NCBI GenBank assembly: GCA_036365145.1
Contig: JAEOAD010000982.1
Span: forward strand, 5,358,001 to 5,422,000
DNA: 64,000 nucleotides
From: Orientallactaga sibirica
Taxonomy: Eukaryota; Chordata; Mammalia; Rodentia; Dipodidae
Direction: 5' to 3'
The notes beneath the pieces were generated by a model. It saw only the letters and a list, made by a program, of their open reading frames with translations. It had not been told where the DNA came from and searched no databases. Numbering within the stretch: the stretch's first letter is position 1; every line of letters starts with the position of its first letter. The position numbers and the translations under genes are program-made. Below, one piece after another: positions 11,790-23,833 of the stretch.

Positions 11790-12165
11790 TTTGGGGATGA
11801 GGAAGGATGTCATTTTCTTTCCTAGAAATGCTAATGTTTCATGACATAGCAGTTTTGTTATTTGCCAAAATGTCTGTGGGGATAAAGAGAGGAACAAAAG
11901 ACTCAAATTTTATCATCTTGATCCCAGGACAGTGAAGCAAACCTTGATTTCTAAGAAAATGGTATCTCCCACAAACCACAAGAGGAATGACTTTTGGTTT
12001 TTAGAAGAAGACAATGCAGTTAATTGGAAGCAGACAGTATAAAATGGCCAGTTACTTATTAATGGGTCAACAGTCTTCTGACTGGAATGATGGAAACATA
12101 TTAGGAATAGTAGTGATAATTATACAACAGGGTGAATGTTTATGCCATTGAATTGTATAATTTTT
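11790..12165. other. Unique DNA
   Basis: Nothing recognised beyond the short echo of the direct repeat. Confidence 0.5.
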
Positions 12166-12391
12166 GTTTATTTTTATTTATTTATTTGAGAGCAGCAGAC
12201 AAACAGAGAAAGAGACAGAGAGAGAGAGAGAGAATGGGTGCACCAGGGCCTTGAGCCACTGCAAACGAACTCCAGATGCATGTGCCACCTTGTGCATCTG
12301 GCTTACATGGGTTCTGGGGAATTGAGCCTTGAACCGGGGTCCTTAAGCATCAAAGGCAAGCGTTTAAATGCTAAGCCATCTCTCCAGCCCA
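12166..12391 (-). mobile_element. DIP-type SINE, antisense
   Basis: Inverted order: TTTATTTATTT tail, (GA)n, ccaccttgtgcatctggctt, then ctaagccatctctccagccc. TSD gaattgtataatttt / gaactgtataatttt flanks it. Confidence 0.93.
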
Positions 12392-12589
12392 GAACTGTAT
12401 AATTTTCAAAGGATCATTATATATATATATATATATTAGTTTCAAGCAATCATATTGAAAGGAACTTTACTCCAGAGAATAGTATTGTTGAACGGTTGAA
12501 GTATGCAGGGTTGGAAGTTTGCTTAAATATGAGACATTTCTACTTCCATGTTTGAATGCAAAAAGTTGCACAAGGAAAATTCACATAAA

Positions 12590-12862
12590 CACCTTTGTGG
12601 GTATGTGTACTTAGGACTTTCTGTAGGAAGTAGGTCAGTGGAGACAGGTCTTGAGGTTTTATACTTTGGCCCCACTTCCTCTTTATCCTCTGCTTCCTGA
12701 TTATGGCTGCGATGTAATCAACCAGCCTCCTACTCCCATTGTCATACTTTCCTCACCATTATGACTACATCCCCTCAAAATATAAACCAGGATAAACCCT
12801 CCTTCCCTTATGTTGCTTCATGTCAGGTATTTGGTCACAACAATAAGAAAGGAAACAAATAC
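12590..12862 (+). mobile_element. MaLR-type LTR, 5' truncated
   Basis: Matches the remembered rodent ORR1/MTD-like layout: ttgaggttttatactttgg, ccccacttcctc, tctgcttcctgattatgg, ctcaaaatataaaccagg-ataaacc, tcaggtatttggtcacaac. The end aaacaaatacaa is the expected terminal CA side. Solo LTR; no internal sequence follows. Confidence 0.75.
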
Positions 12863-13526
12863 AACTCCCTTTGTTCTGGTGGCTCCACCTTTCTGATTTC
12901 ACAGTTGTTGGTGTGGCTGCATTATTCTTGCAAAGCTTCATGGGGCACACAAAGTCCCCTGCCAATAGATGCTCTCGGTTTATTACTGGAGATAATGACA
13001 TGGCATTCTTCCCTTTCAGCAGGGTGATTTAGGACAAATATTTACTCAGAACAAGAGCAAGGGGTCAATGGAAGGAACTCACCACTCCATGCTTAGGACG
13101 TTCTGAGAATGCTATGTGTTAACTCATTTGGCACATACAGTTTCAATATTTACTACTTTGCAGATAACATTCTGAGGCGGTTGGGCTGTCTTCATCACTC
13201 ATACCTTATGGGGACTTCTTCCTACTGGCTGGCACTCAAAAATATTTCCAACTCAGTGAATATTAAGATATAAGGTATAAAACAGATATTTCTGCTGGGC
13301 TCTTTTGAGGTCATATACTCACCCCTGAAAGAGTATGACCAGTGGATTGGTCCTGCAATGAGAAGGTACAGATATGTAGGCTGGGGAGGAATTTCATAAA
13401 GAAATAGAAATTATAAGAAAAGAAAGGGATGTAAAAATGAAATTAAATTAGCACTAACAGTGAAATCTTTGATTATAAATGAAATAAAGTTGAGAAGCAG
13501 CAAAAAAAAAAATCAAGATTCACAGT
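12863..13526. other. Unique DNA with a probable MIR fragment
   Basis: At 13100-13195 tatgtgttaactcattt and tactactttgcagataac-attctgagg follow the order of an antisense MIR 3' half. The remainder is unassigned. Confidence 0.5.
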
Positions 13527-14067
13527 TGTGCTGTTTGGAATGTAAATTTACATACCCCATAGCATTGGGTAGTTTTTTATTTTTTATTTGAGATATATAT
13601 AGAGAGAAAGGGAGAGAGAGAGAGAGAATGGGTGTGCCAGGGCCTCCAGCCACTGCAAATGAACTACAGACCCATGCGCCACTTTGGACATCTGGATTAA
13701 GTGGGTACTGTGGAATCGAACCTGGGTCCTTTGGCTTTGCAGGAAAATGCCTTAACCGCTAACCATCCTTCCAGAGCAGCCTTGGGTATTTTTGATTAAG
13801 ACTAGGCTTCCTACTTATGGAAGAGGTGTGTCACTAGGGTGGATCTTGAGTGCAGCCCTATGGTGTGTAGAGTGCTAGTTGGAACTCTGACTGTTCATGC
13901 TTGTGGGTTCTGGCTGTTGTCTCTCTGCTGTGGATGTTTGATGAAATGAGCCAGCTTCTTCTGCCATGATGAAGCTTCCCCTGGAATCTGAAAGCCTGAA
14001 ATAAATGTTTTCTCCCATAAGCTGCTGGTCTGGTGTCTGTCCCAGCAAAGCAAATGTAACTGCAACA
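13527..14067 (+). mobile_element. MaLR-type LTR split by a SINE
   Basis: Starts tgtgctgtttggaatgtaa and, after the SINE, continues through gaagaggtgtgtcac, ttctgccatgatgaagctt, cctgaaataaatg (polyadenylation-signal region) and ends ctgcaacagca. Same layout as the solo LTRs at 54119 and 59112. Confidence 0.75.
13573..13778 (-). mobile_element. DIP-type SINE, antisense, nested in LTR
   Basis: Inverted tail (TTTATTTTTTATTTGAG), (GA)n, gccactgcaaatgaact and an aaccatccttccaga head. Imperfect TSD gcattgggtag / gccttgggtat at 13562-13572 and 13779-13789. Confidence 0.9.
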
Positions 14068-14809
14068 GCAGTTAATGTATGCTAGCACAGTACTATGGAA
14101 AGCGAAAGCCTAGAATGAATTGCATGGGTTCAGTGGCAACTTACAGTCCACCTTGACCCACAAGGGCATCCAAGCAAGAAGTAAGTGGTGCCCATGTATA
14201 AGACAGAGCATCAAACCTACACTCAACTTCACTTTCTCTCTCATAGGTGCTTCCCAATCCCATAATCACACTAGAATATGAAAAAGGTGTTTTGTCCCTC
14301 TTCCTGATTGTTTTATCCAGAATGAAATCTAGAATGCCATTGGTATTCAAAAATTCTTGCTGTTCAATAAACAGACAGGAAATTTAGTTACAAATTTTGT
14401 GATAACAACTTAACAAGTCAGTTTCATGATGCTACAAGAAAATATCTGAGGCAACTAAGCTGATAAGGAGAGGCTTACTTAACTCACCTTTTTTTAAGAT
14501 TGAGAAACACAGAACCTGCCTTGGCTCAGTTCTCATCAAGATAGTGGATGGCAGTGTAATGGTGAGAGCATTTGTCTGGGTAAGAGTGACGCCTTAAGCC
14601 AGGAAGCAGAGAGGGAAAGAATGAGAAATGGAAGGGTCCCACAATCCCTTGTGCAGACACGCCCTCTAACTGAAGACTTCCCATTACTCTGCTTCTTAAT
14701 GCCCTGTATCACCTCCCAGTAGGATGACTCTAGGGACCAAGCCTTAAGCATAACAAATCTTTTCAGACACTAAATCAATTTCAATGATTTCCAAACCATA
14801 CCAGTAACC
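14068..14809. other. Unique DNA
   Basis: No repeat or exon recognised. Confidence 0.5.
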
Positions 14810-15120
14810 CATTAAACATGCTAAGGAGCCATGCAAGCATGAGGACCTGAATTCGACCCCTAGAACTCATATTATTATTTTGTTAAAAAATACCAAGTAT
14901 GGCGGCAACAGCCTCGAATTCCAGCTCTGGAGAGAGAGAGGCAGGAAGATCTCTGAGGCATGCTGGCCAGCTAGTCTTGAACTCCAAGCCAATGAAAGAG
15001 ACTATGTCTCAAAAAAAGATGGATAGTGCCTAGCTAACAACACCCGAGCTTATCTCCTGTTCTCCACATGCATGCACATACCGTCATCTACATATGTATC
15101 TACATATAGAGAGACACTCT
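14810..15120 (+). mobile_element. B4 SINE
   Basis: gcaagcatgaggacctgaattcgac head end, B1-like middle (tcgaattccagctctgg, ggcaggaagatctctgagg), gagactatgtctcaaaaa, then tctcctgttctccacatgc and a short CA-rich end. Confidence 0.65.
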
Positions 15121-16934
15121 TAAAGAAACAGTGCTTAGGTCTTGTAGCCATGTACCCCGTATTTATATTTGTAAATGTCTTGATTCTTCTCCTCTTGTTC
15201 TGTGTGCTGAAACTTCATAAAGGCATGTTAATGTCTAAACTAGCTTACTAATCATCTTTGCTCACATTTTCAGTCAAAGAGAGTCAGATTCTTCTATCTG
15301 ATCTGATAGACTGTGGAAGAGTTGGCAAGCTGATGGAAATTTGATAAATTTAACAATTCCCAGTCTTGACTAAAATTGGAGGAAAACAAAAAAAATGAAA
15401 CTTCAAGATGGGTAAATTGCATGTAAAATGTGTGAGAGTACTACCTTGCACATTTATTTCCAACACATGCAGGGCATAAACTTCTGCTATTATATGTGGA
15501 TTTTTGAGTAATTGTTTAGGGAAAAGTTTGGATCAGTGAGTCAGATGGATAGTTCTGACTCCTTAGGTATTTGTGGATACCCTAAGAACCCATGTTTCAT
15601 ACCTCCCTTTAGAATATGAATGTGGACTTGGCACTATGAATCTTATAGACAAGGATTAGAGCTAACTCTGCACAGGCCATTCCTGGTGACTTTGCAGGTG
15701 ATAATTCATTAATTTGATTCATTACATATAATGGTTTTAACTTGTGACCTTGTGGAAGAGAAAATGATCTTTTGATTTAAGATACAGCTGCATTATTCAT
15801 GAATGTATTCATGAACTTGGTGATCAATTCATTTAATGGATTTGACATCCTGGTTTTGAGTAGAAGTCTCGACTGTTATTTGACAGGAAGATAGGAAAAT
15901 CAAGTATTTAAGTACAGAATACATTTAACCTCTAGTTTTTCTTATGCCTGTTGCTGTTTTTGACAATATAATGGATTTGGGATCATTTGTGTCCAATGAG
16001 AAAATGTCACGCAGGTATGATGATATATAAAGCACTTTTCTTGGGTAGCTTTCATTACTGGCTTTGGTTGCCTTGCAATCAGATCACCTCCATTGGCTTT
16101 TCTTATCCCATCTTCCTTGAGGGTAAAGATTGACAGGGAATTAAAAGAGTCTCTCTCTCTTTTCTTTTAAAGGGGATAAGAGATAGTTTATTCTGGAGCC
16201 AAATATGAGTGACCATGTACTAGGAACACAGATGCAGGTTACCCCAAATTCCATGTGCCAACGTGTTAACAATTCCATAAAGGTCTTATAGAACAAAAGA
16301 GAGTCATAAATCAAGGCACATTTCAAGTACACTGGCTGACCATCAGGTAGGTGGGTTATAGCAAAGGGGGTAAAGTTCCACCATAGGCCTCAGTCGCTAT
16401 CTCATGACATTCTTAGCCCTTGAGTTGCTAGAAGCTAGTGGTCTGTCAGTACATTCCAAAAAGGTCACACCTAATCAACTGATAATCACCAGGATGTTAG
16501 GTCAGACTAGGTCCAACACACCAGGCAGGTGATGGGACGAGACACATGGAGGTTTAAGTTATGGATGCTTACCTCTGTGAATCTCTGTTTTCACTTTTAT
16601 GAAAACCCTTGGTATCATAAGACCATTGGTTTAAGATTCTGTAGTGGTCATCCAGAGCATAAACCACCTTGCTCATGCTTATGTCTATACTATGCTTCAC
16701 ATCTTTGCAAACTCAAACTGATTTGTTATAAGGCTGCATGTGGATATGCCACAGACCCTTCAAACCCAACATATCTAATAGAATTTTCCATCTTCTTCCT
16801 GATTTTCTCCCCCACCACAATGTAATAGGTCAGGGAAGAGTACATCCATCCCCTTCAGGGGCTAATTCCTGACCAGTTTTACCTTACCCACCTCATTGTA
16901 CAAATACTGCAGCTAGGCAAACTATTTTGTAAAT
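15121..16934. other. Unique DNA, partly AT-rich
   Basis: About 1.8 kb without a clear repeat. The part at about 15640-16050 is AT-rich, low in simple repeats and carries several ATTAAT/TTAATTT-type homeodomain-like words. This could be conserved non-coding DNA, but that cannot be told from one genome. Confidence 0.45.
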
Positions 16935-17175
16935 ATATATATTTTTTATTTATGTATTTGAGAGAGAGAAAGAGGGAGGGAGGGAGGGGGAGGGAGAGAG
17001 AGAGAGAAAGAGAGAGAGAGAATGGGCATGTCAGGGCCCCCAGCCACTACAAACGAACTCCAGATGCATGAGCCGCCTTGTGCATCTGGTTTAAGTGGGT
17101 CCTGGAGAATCAAACCATGATCCTTTGGATTTGCAGGCAAATGCCTTAAGTGCTACTCCATATCTCCAGCCCCTA
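16935..17175 (-). mobile_element. DIP-type SINE, antisense
   Basis: Inverted tail, a long (GA)n/(GGGA)n tract, ccgccttgtgcatctgg and a tatctccagcccc head. TSD gcaaactattttgtaaat / gcaagctatttttgaaat. Confidence 0.93.
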
Positions 17176-17289
17176 TGCAAGCTATTTTTGAAATCTGTTC
17201 TGCAGACATCGAGACCATCTCTCTGGCATTCAAGGAACTGCTTCTAGTTCATTCCAGTCTTATTCATTCTGCTCAGAGCAACATATACA

Positions 17290-17560
17290 CCTCTCAAAAT
17301 TGTGATATCAACCATGCTCCATCTAAAACCTCTCCACGGTTTCCCTTTGCCCAATGACTGCAGGCCTAACTCTTTGACCTAACCTACAGTATACTACTTT
17401 TATCTTGGTTACATTCTTCTACAACACCTCTATGGCCTTAATGATTTAATTGTGTTGCTCATAAAGATTCCTGGAAAACATGGCATTTTCCTATTGGCCT
17501 CTGAATATGCTGCTCTTTGTGCCTAGAATATCATGTATTGTCTTGTTGTGATGTTATGGC
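17290..17560 (+). mobile_element. LINE-2 3' fragment
   Basis: The order aaaacctctccacggtttcc, ctgcaggcctaactcttt and ctctatggcctt resembles the 3' part of ancient L2. Diverged, as expected. Confidence 0.5.
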
Positions 17561-18354
17561 TTAAGCATGCTATGCAAGTGTTCTGCCACTGATCAGTTAC
17601 CCTAGTTTTTGACTGTCCTTATTTTTCCTCCATTATATGTCACATTCAAAAGGCATTGCACGCCTTTATAGCTAGTCCCATACTGGCACCTTTCAAGGCA
17701 TACATCCTATGTGCATTACTATTGCCCTTTGGATATTACAATTTCCCTTTTATTTAGAAACATGCTTAGAAATAACATGAAATCACCTGAGCACAGTGAC
17801 TTAGCTTTTATGGAATACTGGAAGAGCCGGCATGATTCAGAGAATTAGGGTGAAGGCTTGATCTGCCCATTCAAATGAACATCAGTTTAACTAAAGATAT
17901 TTAAGAGAACATATGGTATTAAATGGTATTATACTTAATTTAAATAACTTCTCAAAAACCACCTAGATTTCCACCACAATGTAAAAAGGAATTTTACAAA
18001 CACAATAAATAAAATTGCCAAGTGCAAAAGTTTAACAATTTCAGATTTCATACTAATGTTGACCCATTGAGAGATCATGCACTGTGTCATTTTTATGTGA
18101 ATATCCTGACCACCAGGTATACCATGCAAGAACAATAAAACAAAAGAAAATAATGAAAGCCTTCTCTAAATTCTGCAAGTTAATCCAGTGTCACAGAGTA
18201 ACGACACAGTTATTTAATTTTCCTGAATTAATAAAATAGAGTTCAGACCTATTTGATTCATAAATATAGGTAATACCTCTTAAAGTCTTATGTAATGTGC
18301 AAGTGAGGATTGTGCAGCTATTCTAATAGAACCAACCATTCCATGCATGCATGT
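17561..18354. other. Unique DNA
   Basis: Nothing recognised. Confidence 0.5.
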
Positions 18355-18475
18355 GTGTACGTATGGGCATGCCAGAGACTGTTACTTCTACAAATGAATT
18401 CCAAACTCAAACCCAGGCCTGCAAGTTCACGAACAAGCACCATTAACTGCTTCACCATCTTCCCAGCACTCAACA
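18355..18475 (-). mobile_element. Old DIP-type SINE fragment, antisense
   Basis: gggcatgccagagactg, acaaatgaattccaaactc, aacccaggcctgcaag and a caccatcttcccagca head. More diverged than the neighbouring copies. Confidence 0.5.
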
Positions 18476-18523
18476 TGTAGTGGTTTTGAACACTGCCAAT
18501 CTCACCATGCCCTACACACTTTC

Positions 18524-18733
18524 TTTCTTAAAATATATTTTATTTGTTTATTTGAGAGGGGGGGCAGAGAGAGAGAGATAATGGGCATGCCAGGGCTTCC
18601 AGCCACTGCAAACGAACTCCAGATGCATGCACCCCCTTGTGCATCTGGCTTATGTGGGTCCTGGAGAATGAAACCGGGATCCTTAGGGTTTGTAGGTAAA
18701 CGTCTTAACCACTAAGCCATCTCTCCAGCCCCG
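18524..18733 (-). mobile_element. DIP-type SINE, antisense (first of tandem pair)
   Basis: TTTATTTGTTTATTTGAG tail, (GA)n, cagggcttccagccact and accactaagccatctctcc head. It is immediately followed by a second copy in the same orientation. Confidence 0.9.
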
Positions 18734-18946
18734 CCCCCACCTTTTTAAATGTTTTATTTATTTGAGAAAAAGAGGCAGAGAGAAAGAGAGAGAGAATGGG
18801 TATGCCAGAGCCTCCAGCCACTGCAAATGAACTCCAGATGTATGCACCTCCTTGTGCATCTGGCTTAAGTGGGCCCTGGAGAGTCAAACCAGGATCCTTT
18901 GGCTTTGCAAGCAAATGCCTTAACTGCTAAGCCACCTCTCCAGCCC
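18734..18946 (-). mobile_element. DIP-type SINE, antisense (second of tandem pair)
   Basis: Begins TTTTATTTATTTGAG and ends gccacctctccagcc. The target word cacactttc occurs left of the pair (about 18515) and right of it (about 18951), with a decayed cccccaccttt between them. This fits one element landing at the edge of the other. Confidence 0.9.
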
Positions 18947-19049
18947 CCCCCACACTTTCAGCAGAGCCAGCAGAGCTGTCATAGAGCTGACCTTTCTCCA
19001 TTCAGGCCTTTGTTGTTAAACAGTAAAGTCATAAAAACAATCCTGAAAG

Positions 19050-19194
19050 GCCAGGTATGGTGGTGCACACCTTTAATCTCAGCACTTGGAAGGCAGAGAT
19101 AGGTGGATCACCGTAAGTTCAAGGCCACCCTGAGACTACATAGTGAATTGCAGGTCAGCCTGGGCTTGAGGAAACCAAAAAAAATTTTTTTAAA
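19050..19194 (+). mobile_element. B1 SINE
   Basis: gccaggtatggtggtgcac through gtgaattgcaggtcagcc; the last part before the A tail is shortened. TSD aatcctgaaa / aatcatgaaa. Confidence 0.9.
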
Positions 19195-19498
19195 TAATCA
19201 TGAAAAATTATTCTTAGATGAACACTTATTTTTTTTCAGGGCCCCATTAAATTGGATATGCCTTCAAATTTTACATAGATAATTAAGTACATTCATCATT
19301 CAAAAAAAAGCATGTGTCTCAAAGTGTAACATGTATCTCAATGGTACAGCATGTTCTCAGCATGTTGAAGCACTGCATATGAAGCTCAGCACCAAAAAAA
19401 GATAAGGATCAAATGGTAGTTTGTGATACTCAGAATCTAAGCATGTCAATGGAAGTAAACGCTCAACTCAAGGGTGACAATTTGGTTTTAAAAGGACG

Positions 19499-20276
19499 GC
19501 TACCCAGCAGGAAACAACTTGATGTAATGCTCAAACAAGTGCAATAGTGGCACACAGCCATGGTGGGTAACCAACTGTTCTTGATTTGACTAATAGATCC
19601 ACTCAGTGGAATGGAACTCATTGCTGGAACTGGGAAATAAGTCAAAACCATGTACAAAAAATGAGCCCAGTCTCCAATATAAAGCCCACCAAATGTGGGC
19701 TAGAAGAGGGCCTACACATATAAAATTCTCTCTAAAATAACTATAGTCATTCCATCTATCTAGTACTAACTTCTCTCTCCATTGGAGAATTTGCTTCTCT
19801 TTTTCAGATGGACGATGAACCTGAAGGGAGGATCAGCCTATCGCACCTCACCAGGGCCCCAGCTGAAACCACAGAGTAATGGGGGAAATGGGCAAGAGTA
19901 CAGCTTTCTTGGTGAACCTGACACCAGAATAAGGCTGAAGGAGATAAACAGAGAGAATATCCAACTCCTACTAAGCCAGATATCCAGAGACACAGAGGCT
20001 ACCAAAACCTCATCACTGAAGTAGAACTAAAATGACCCCAACATGGCTCAGGGAAATTCATGGAAGAGGGGAGGAAAGAGTGTTAGAGCCACAAGTTGGG
20101 TCATTACACACAGAGACTTTGCCTATCCCCCATAACTGTTGGCTACCCCCATAATGCATGACCCACATTCCCCAATGATGAGGGTCCCTTCGGAGGGGAG
20201 AGCACAAGGAGAAGGCTACTGGAGTCACCAACATGAATGTAAAATTAGAATAATATAAAATAAGATAAAGATTAAA
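19499..20276 (+). mobile_element. LINE-1 3' end, copy C
   Basis: Collinear with copy B from cagcaggaaacaacttgatg on, sharing ggacgatgaacctgaaggg, agccagatatccagagac, ctgaagtagaactaaaatg and gaatgtaaaattagaataat. A likely TSD, aaaaggac.gc, flanks it. An 80-codon frame within it is incidental. Confidence 0.65.
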
Positions 20277-20287
20277 AAAAGGACAGC

Positions 20288-20560
20288 GGGCTGGAGAGAT
20301 GGCTTAGGGGTTAAGGTGCCTGCCTCCTAAGCCTAAGAATACTGGTTCTAATCTCCAGCGGTTCCAATCTCCAGGTCCCACGTTTAGCCAGATGCAAAGT
20401 GACGCAAGGGCGCAATGCTGCACTTGACCACAAGGGGGCGGACACATCTGGATTTTGTTCACAGCAGCTGAGACACTGCTGGCGCGCCCATCTCTGCCTT
20501 CCTCTCCCTCTCTCTCTGTCTCTCTGTGTCTCTCTCCAAAAATAATAATAATAATAATAA
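20288..20560 (+). mobile_element. DIP-type SINE, variant subfamily
   Basis: The head is standard, but the body reads caggtcccacgtttagcc, aagtgacgcaagggcgcaat, cacaagggggcgga and cacagcagctgagac. The element is some 40 bp longer than the common form. Perfect TSD aaaaggacagc at 20277-20287 and 20561-20571. The only other copy of this form here is at 62872. Confidence 0.92.
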
Positions 20561-20904
20561 AAAAGGACAGCAACATCTCACTTGAAATTAACACCATCAA
20601 CTTTAATTTTAAGAGCTGTATGCTGTGGTTTATTTAGTGCTTGGATATTTACATTGCTTTTCTAATTTATATGGTATGGATGGTGACATGACACACATAA
20701 TACACACCTAGTTTTATACTGATAAAGATTTAAGTATACACTTGTTAAAAGAACTATCAGAGAACTGTAAAATCATAATTTGTACAGATTTAAAAAGAAA
20801 CATATGCTAAAGACATTATTTGACTCAATCAATGAAGGAACTTAACAAGAGTTATGACCTATCCAAAGAAAAAGGCACAAAGTTGCCTCAAAATTGGCTT
20901 TTCT

Positions 20905-21300
20905 GGCCTGGAGAAATGGCTCCGTGGCTAGACTCACTTCTTTTTAAAAATCATTTATTTATTTATATTATTCTAATTTTACATTCATAATGTTCTTGCA
21001 CAAGCATGAGGGCCCGAAATGGCCTGAGAATTCCAGAGTTCAAATATCTAGATCCCACATAAAATAGCTGGGCAGTGTGGCCACACACACCTATAACCCT
21101 AGTCTTGCAGGGGAGCAGGGACCCAGAAATTGAGGAAGCCCCATATGTTCCAGAAATAGTCCAAAGAGAGGCACCAGCTCAAAAACAAGATCAGGCCAAC
21201 AGTGATGGAAAGGAACATCAAACATTTTACTGCAGCCACAGGCAACCATATGGGATACTGCAAGGGCACATATACATGCATACATAGTAACACACACACA
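20905..21300 (+). mobile_element. B4 SINE interrupted by an L1 tail
   Basis: ggcctggagaaatggctccg head, then after the 20941-20992 insert cacaagcatgagggccc, agctgggcagtgtggcc, aaccctagtcttgcagg and a CA-rich end. Confidence 0.6.
20941..20992 (-). mobile_element. Very short L1 3' tail, antisense
   Basis: The reverse complement reads atgaatgtaaaattagaata followed by A/T-rich tail units. This is the last part of the L1 3' end seen in copies A-C, so it is an extreme 5' truncation. Confidence 0.65.
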
Positions 21301-21498
21301 CAATCAGAGCACAACATGGGTTTTTCCATAAGTGAGTAAGTCAGTCCAATCAAGACTGAGCCTCCACACTTGCTTGTTGTCTGTGATTTAGAGATACAAA
21401 GGCCCTGGAGTGGATATTCCACAACCTGGAACGATGCTGTGCAGACAATCCATAAATGTTAAGTACAATACAGTTCTTTCTATAATTACAATAGTATA

Positions 21499-21761
21499 CA
21501 GACTGGGGAGATAGCTCAGTTGGTAACGTACTTGCCTCGCAAGCATGAGGACCTGAGTTCAATCCCCATACTCATTTAAAACATGCTGGGTATGGCAGCA
21601 TACACCTGTAATCCCCATATTGGGGAGGCAGAGAAGGAGGATTGCTGGATTTCTCAGGCCAGCCCATCAAGCCTAATTGGTGAATTCTAGTCCAATGAGA
21701 GACTCTATCTCAAGAGATAGATGGCATTCCTAAAGATTGCAAAGCTGTCCCCTGGCCTCCA

Positions 21762-21799
<38 letters not shown>

Positions 21800-21880
21800 C
21801 ATACCTGCAAACCTGTACACTCATGCACCCATGTACATATGAACATGTGCACACAGAACACACATAAACATATGGGAAAA
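21499..21880 (+). mobile_element. B4 SINE with (CA)n
   Basis: gactggggagatagctcagt, gcaagcatgaggacctgag, cctgtaatccccatattggg, gagactctatctcaagagat, then an approximately 17-unit CA run at 21767-21798. Best preserved B4 of the window. Confidence 0.8.
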
Positions 21881-23056
21881 TAAGTTTAAAAATGAACTGA
21901 GGTTCCAGGAGAAACCATGTTTAATTTCAAAAGGTACCCATATATTACTCGATGTGAAACCCAATGGCATGAACCTGCTCAAATTTTAATTTTTTCCCCA
22001 GATGAGCTCTTTCTGCTTAGTCACAATATATAGTAAAAACATTTTTACTCATATATATTCCTGCTTGGAGAGAAAGCATGAGGGAGCGTGTTTCCCAGCT
22101 CTGCCAGAGAGCAGGCATGCAGAAAGGAGGCTTTAAAATGTCATGGTAGCACAGCCAATACAGAGTCTGAGAGATAGCATGCCACACTCCAATATGGTAA
22201 TACTGATTCATTAGTATTCTTATGAAGATTCCCAAAGTCTTTTTTCTGCTTTAAAATACAAATGCTGAGTAGTTTACCAAAGCACCACTGTCCTGTTGGA
22301 TGTACAATTTTGTCACCAGGCCAAAGTCAAGTTGCCCATAGCAAGACAATCATTTCTCTTTAAATGTCCTTGAAATTAGTGGAAGGGGAGTCCACTGTTG
22401 CATTTCCCCAGCTGCATAATATACATAATATCATTTTGGGTCCTGTAAAATCCTCTTGAGAGATTTTCAATGAATATGAAAATGACTCTTTGAAGATGGG
22501 GAAAATGGTTCAAAAGGCAGGATTTTCTTACTTTCAGCCTCTTACCCAATCTTTTAGCTTCAGCTGGAAATCACAGCTTGTCTCCTGAAATAGCCAGTTC
22601 AATTTGAAATAGCCAGTTGAAACAGCGTTCAATTTTATTGAGCTTAAATTGTGAAAAACTGAATTTAAGCAAGCTTAAGTAGGTGGAGGTTTTCTAGAAG
22701 TGTTGTAGTCATTTATAGAAAGCCTTTTACTTATGGAGGTAATAGCAAGCTGCCTGATAGAACTAATATGCCCCCAGGGCCATAATATATGCTGCTTGCA
22801 ATTTGAGTTATAAAAATGTTTTCACATTTCTGGTGCATGGCCCAAGTATAGCCAGGTATGTGTAAATTTATAACCTGGTTTCTTTCACATGGGTCAATTC
22901 CTGCTTTGATCTTACATTTGCTTATTTTCCACCTTTCTTGACTCTTATACAATCACAGTTTACCTTTAAATTCAGTATGCTGTGGAATGGAGTACCATCC
23001 ACTGCAACAGTTGTGAAGTTAACAATTACATAGTTTGTTAAAAGAACAGTACTTTC
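21881..23056. other. Unique DNA
   Basis: About 1.2 kb without a repeat I recognise. At 22590-22680 short words (tagccagttcaatttgaa, tagccagttgaaacag) recur, suggesting minor local slippage. Confidence 0.5.
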
Positions 23057-23287
23057 AGAGCTGGAGAGATTGTTTAGTGGTTAAGATGTTTGCCTGCAAA
23101 GCCTAAACACCCAGGTTAGATTCCCCAGTACCCACATAAGCCAGGTGCAGATGGTGGTGCATGTGTCTGGAGTTCATTTGCAGTGGCTACAGGCCCTGGT
23201 GTACCCATTCTCTCTCTCTCTCTATTTGTCACTTTATATCTCTCTCAAAAATAAAAATAAAATATTTTAAAACATAAAAATGCATTT
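23057..23287 (+). mobile_element. DIP-type SINE
   Basis: Full element with head, ggttagattccccagta, (TC)n and AAAATAAAAATAAA tail. TSD aaaagaacagtactttc / aaaagaatagtattttc at 23040-23056 and 23288-23304. Confidence 0.93.
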
Positions 23288-23304
23288 AAAAGAATAGTAT
23301 TTTC

Positions 23305-23833
23305 TGTAATGTGGAAATAACCATAACTTTCCAAATGCAGCAAAGATTATTTGATTTTTGAACTTTATTATAGCTCACTGACCCCAAAATGAGTCATATT
23401 TTAGGCCCAGTCCTTAATAAGCGGGCCACAAAAGAATATTCAATTATCTGGAAACCCGGCCCACTCTCCTTCAAGTAAATTGCTATTTTGCTTTTGTTAA
23501 ACTAAGTGAATATTATGAAGCAGCTTGCTGAGGGACCAGTAGATAGCATGAAATGCATCTTCACTATGCACAGGAGCCAGTTCCATCCATGAATAACAGG
23601 TGTGCATACAACACCAGATGCAAAGCCATTCATTTCTTTGTACTGCTAGCATGCATTATTTCAATATTTAGCTGTGTCTACCCAGGCATATCTCCTCGAT
23701 GTAAGATACTCTAAGTCAACTTGCACAAACACTGGCTACTTAGCAATAATATGGAGCATATTTCCCTGTCCACTGTCCTGTCTCAGCAGGGGAGCTCTAA
23801 GAATCCTTTATTTATACAAGACATATTATGGGG
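23305..23833. other. Unique DNA
   Basis: Nothing recognised. Confidence 0.5.
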
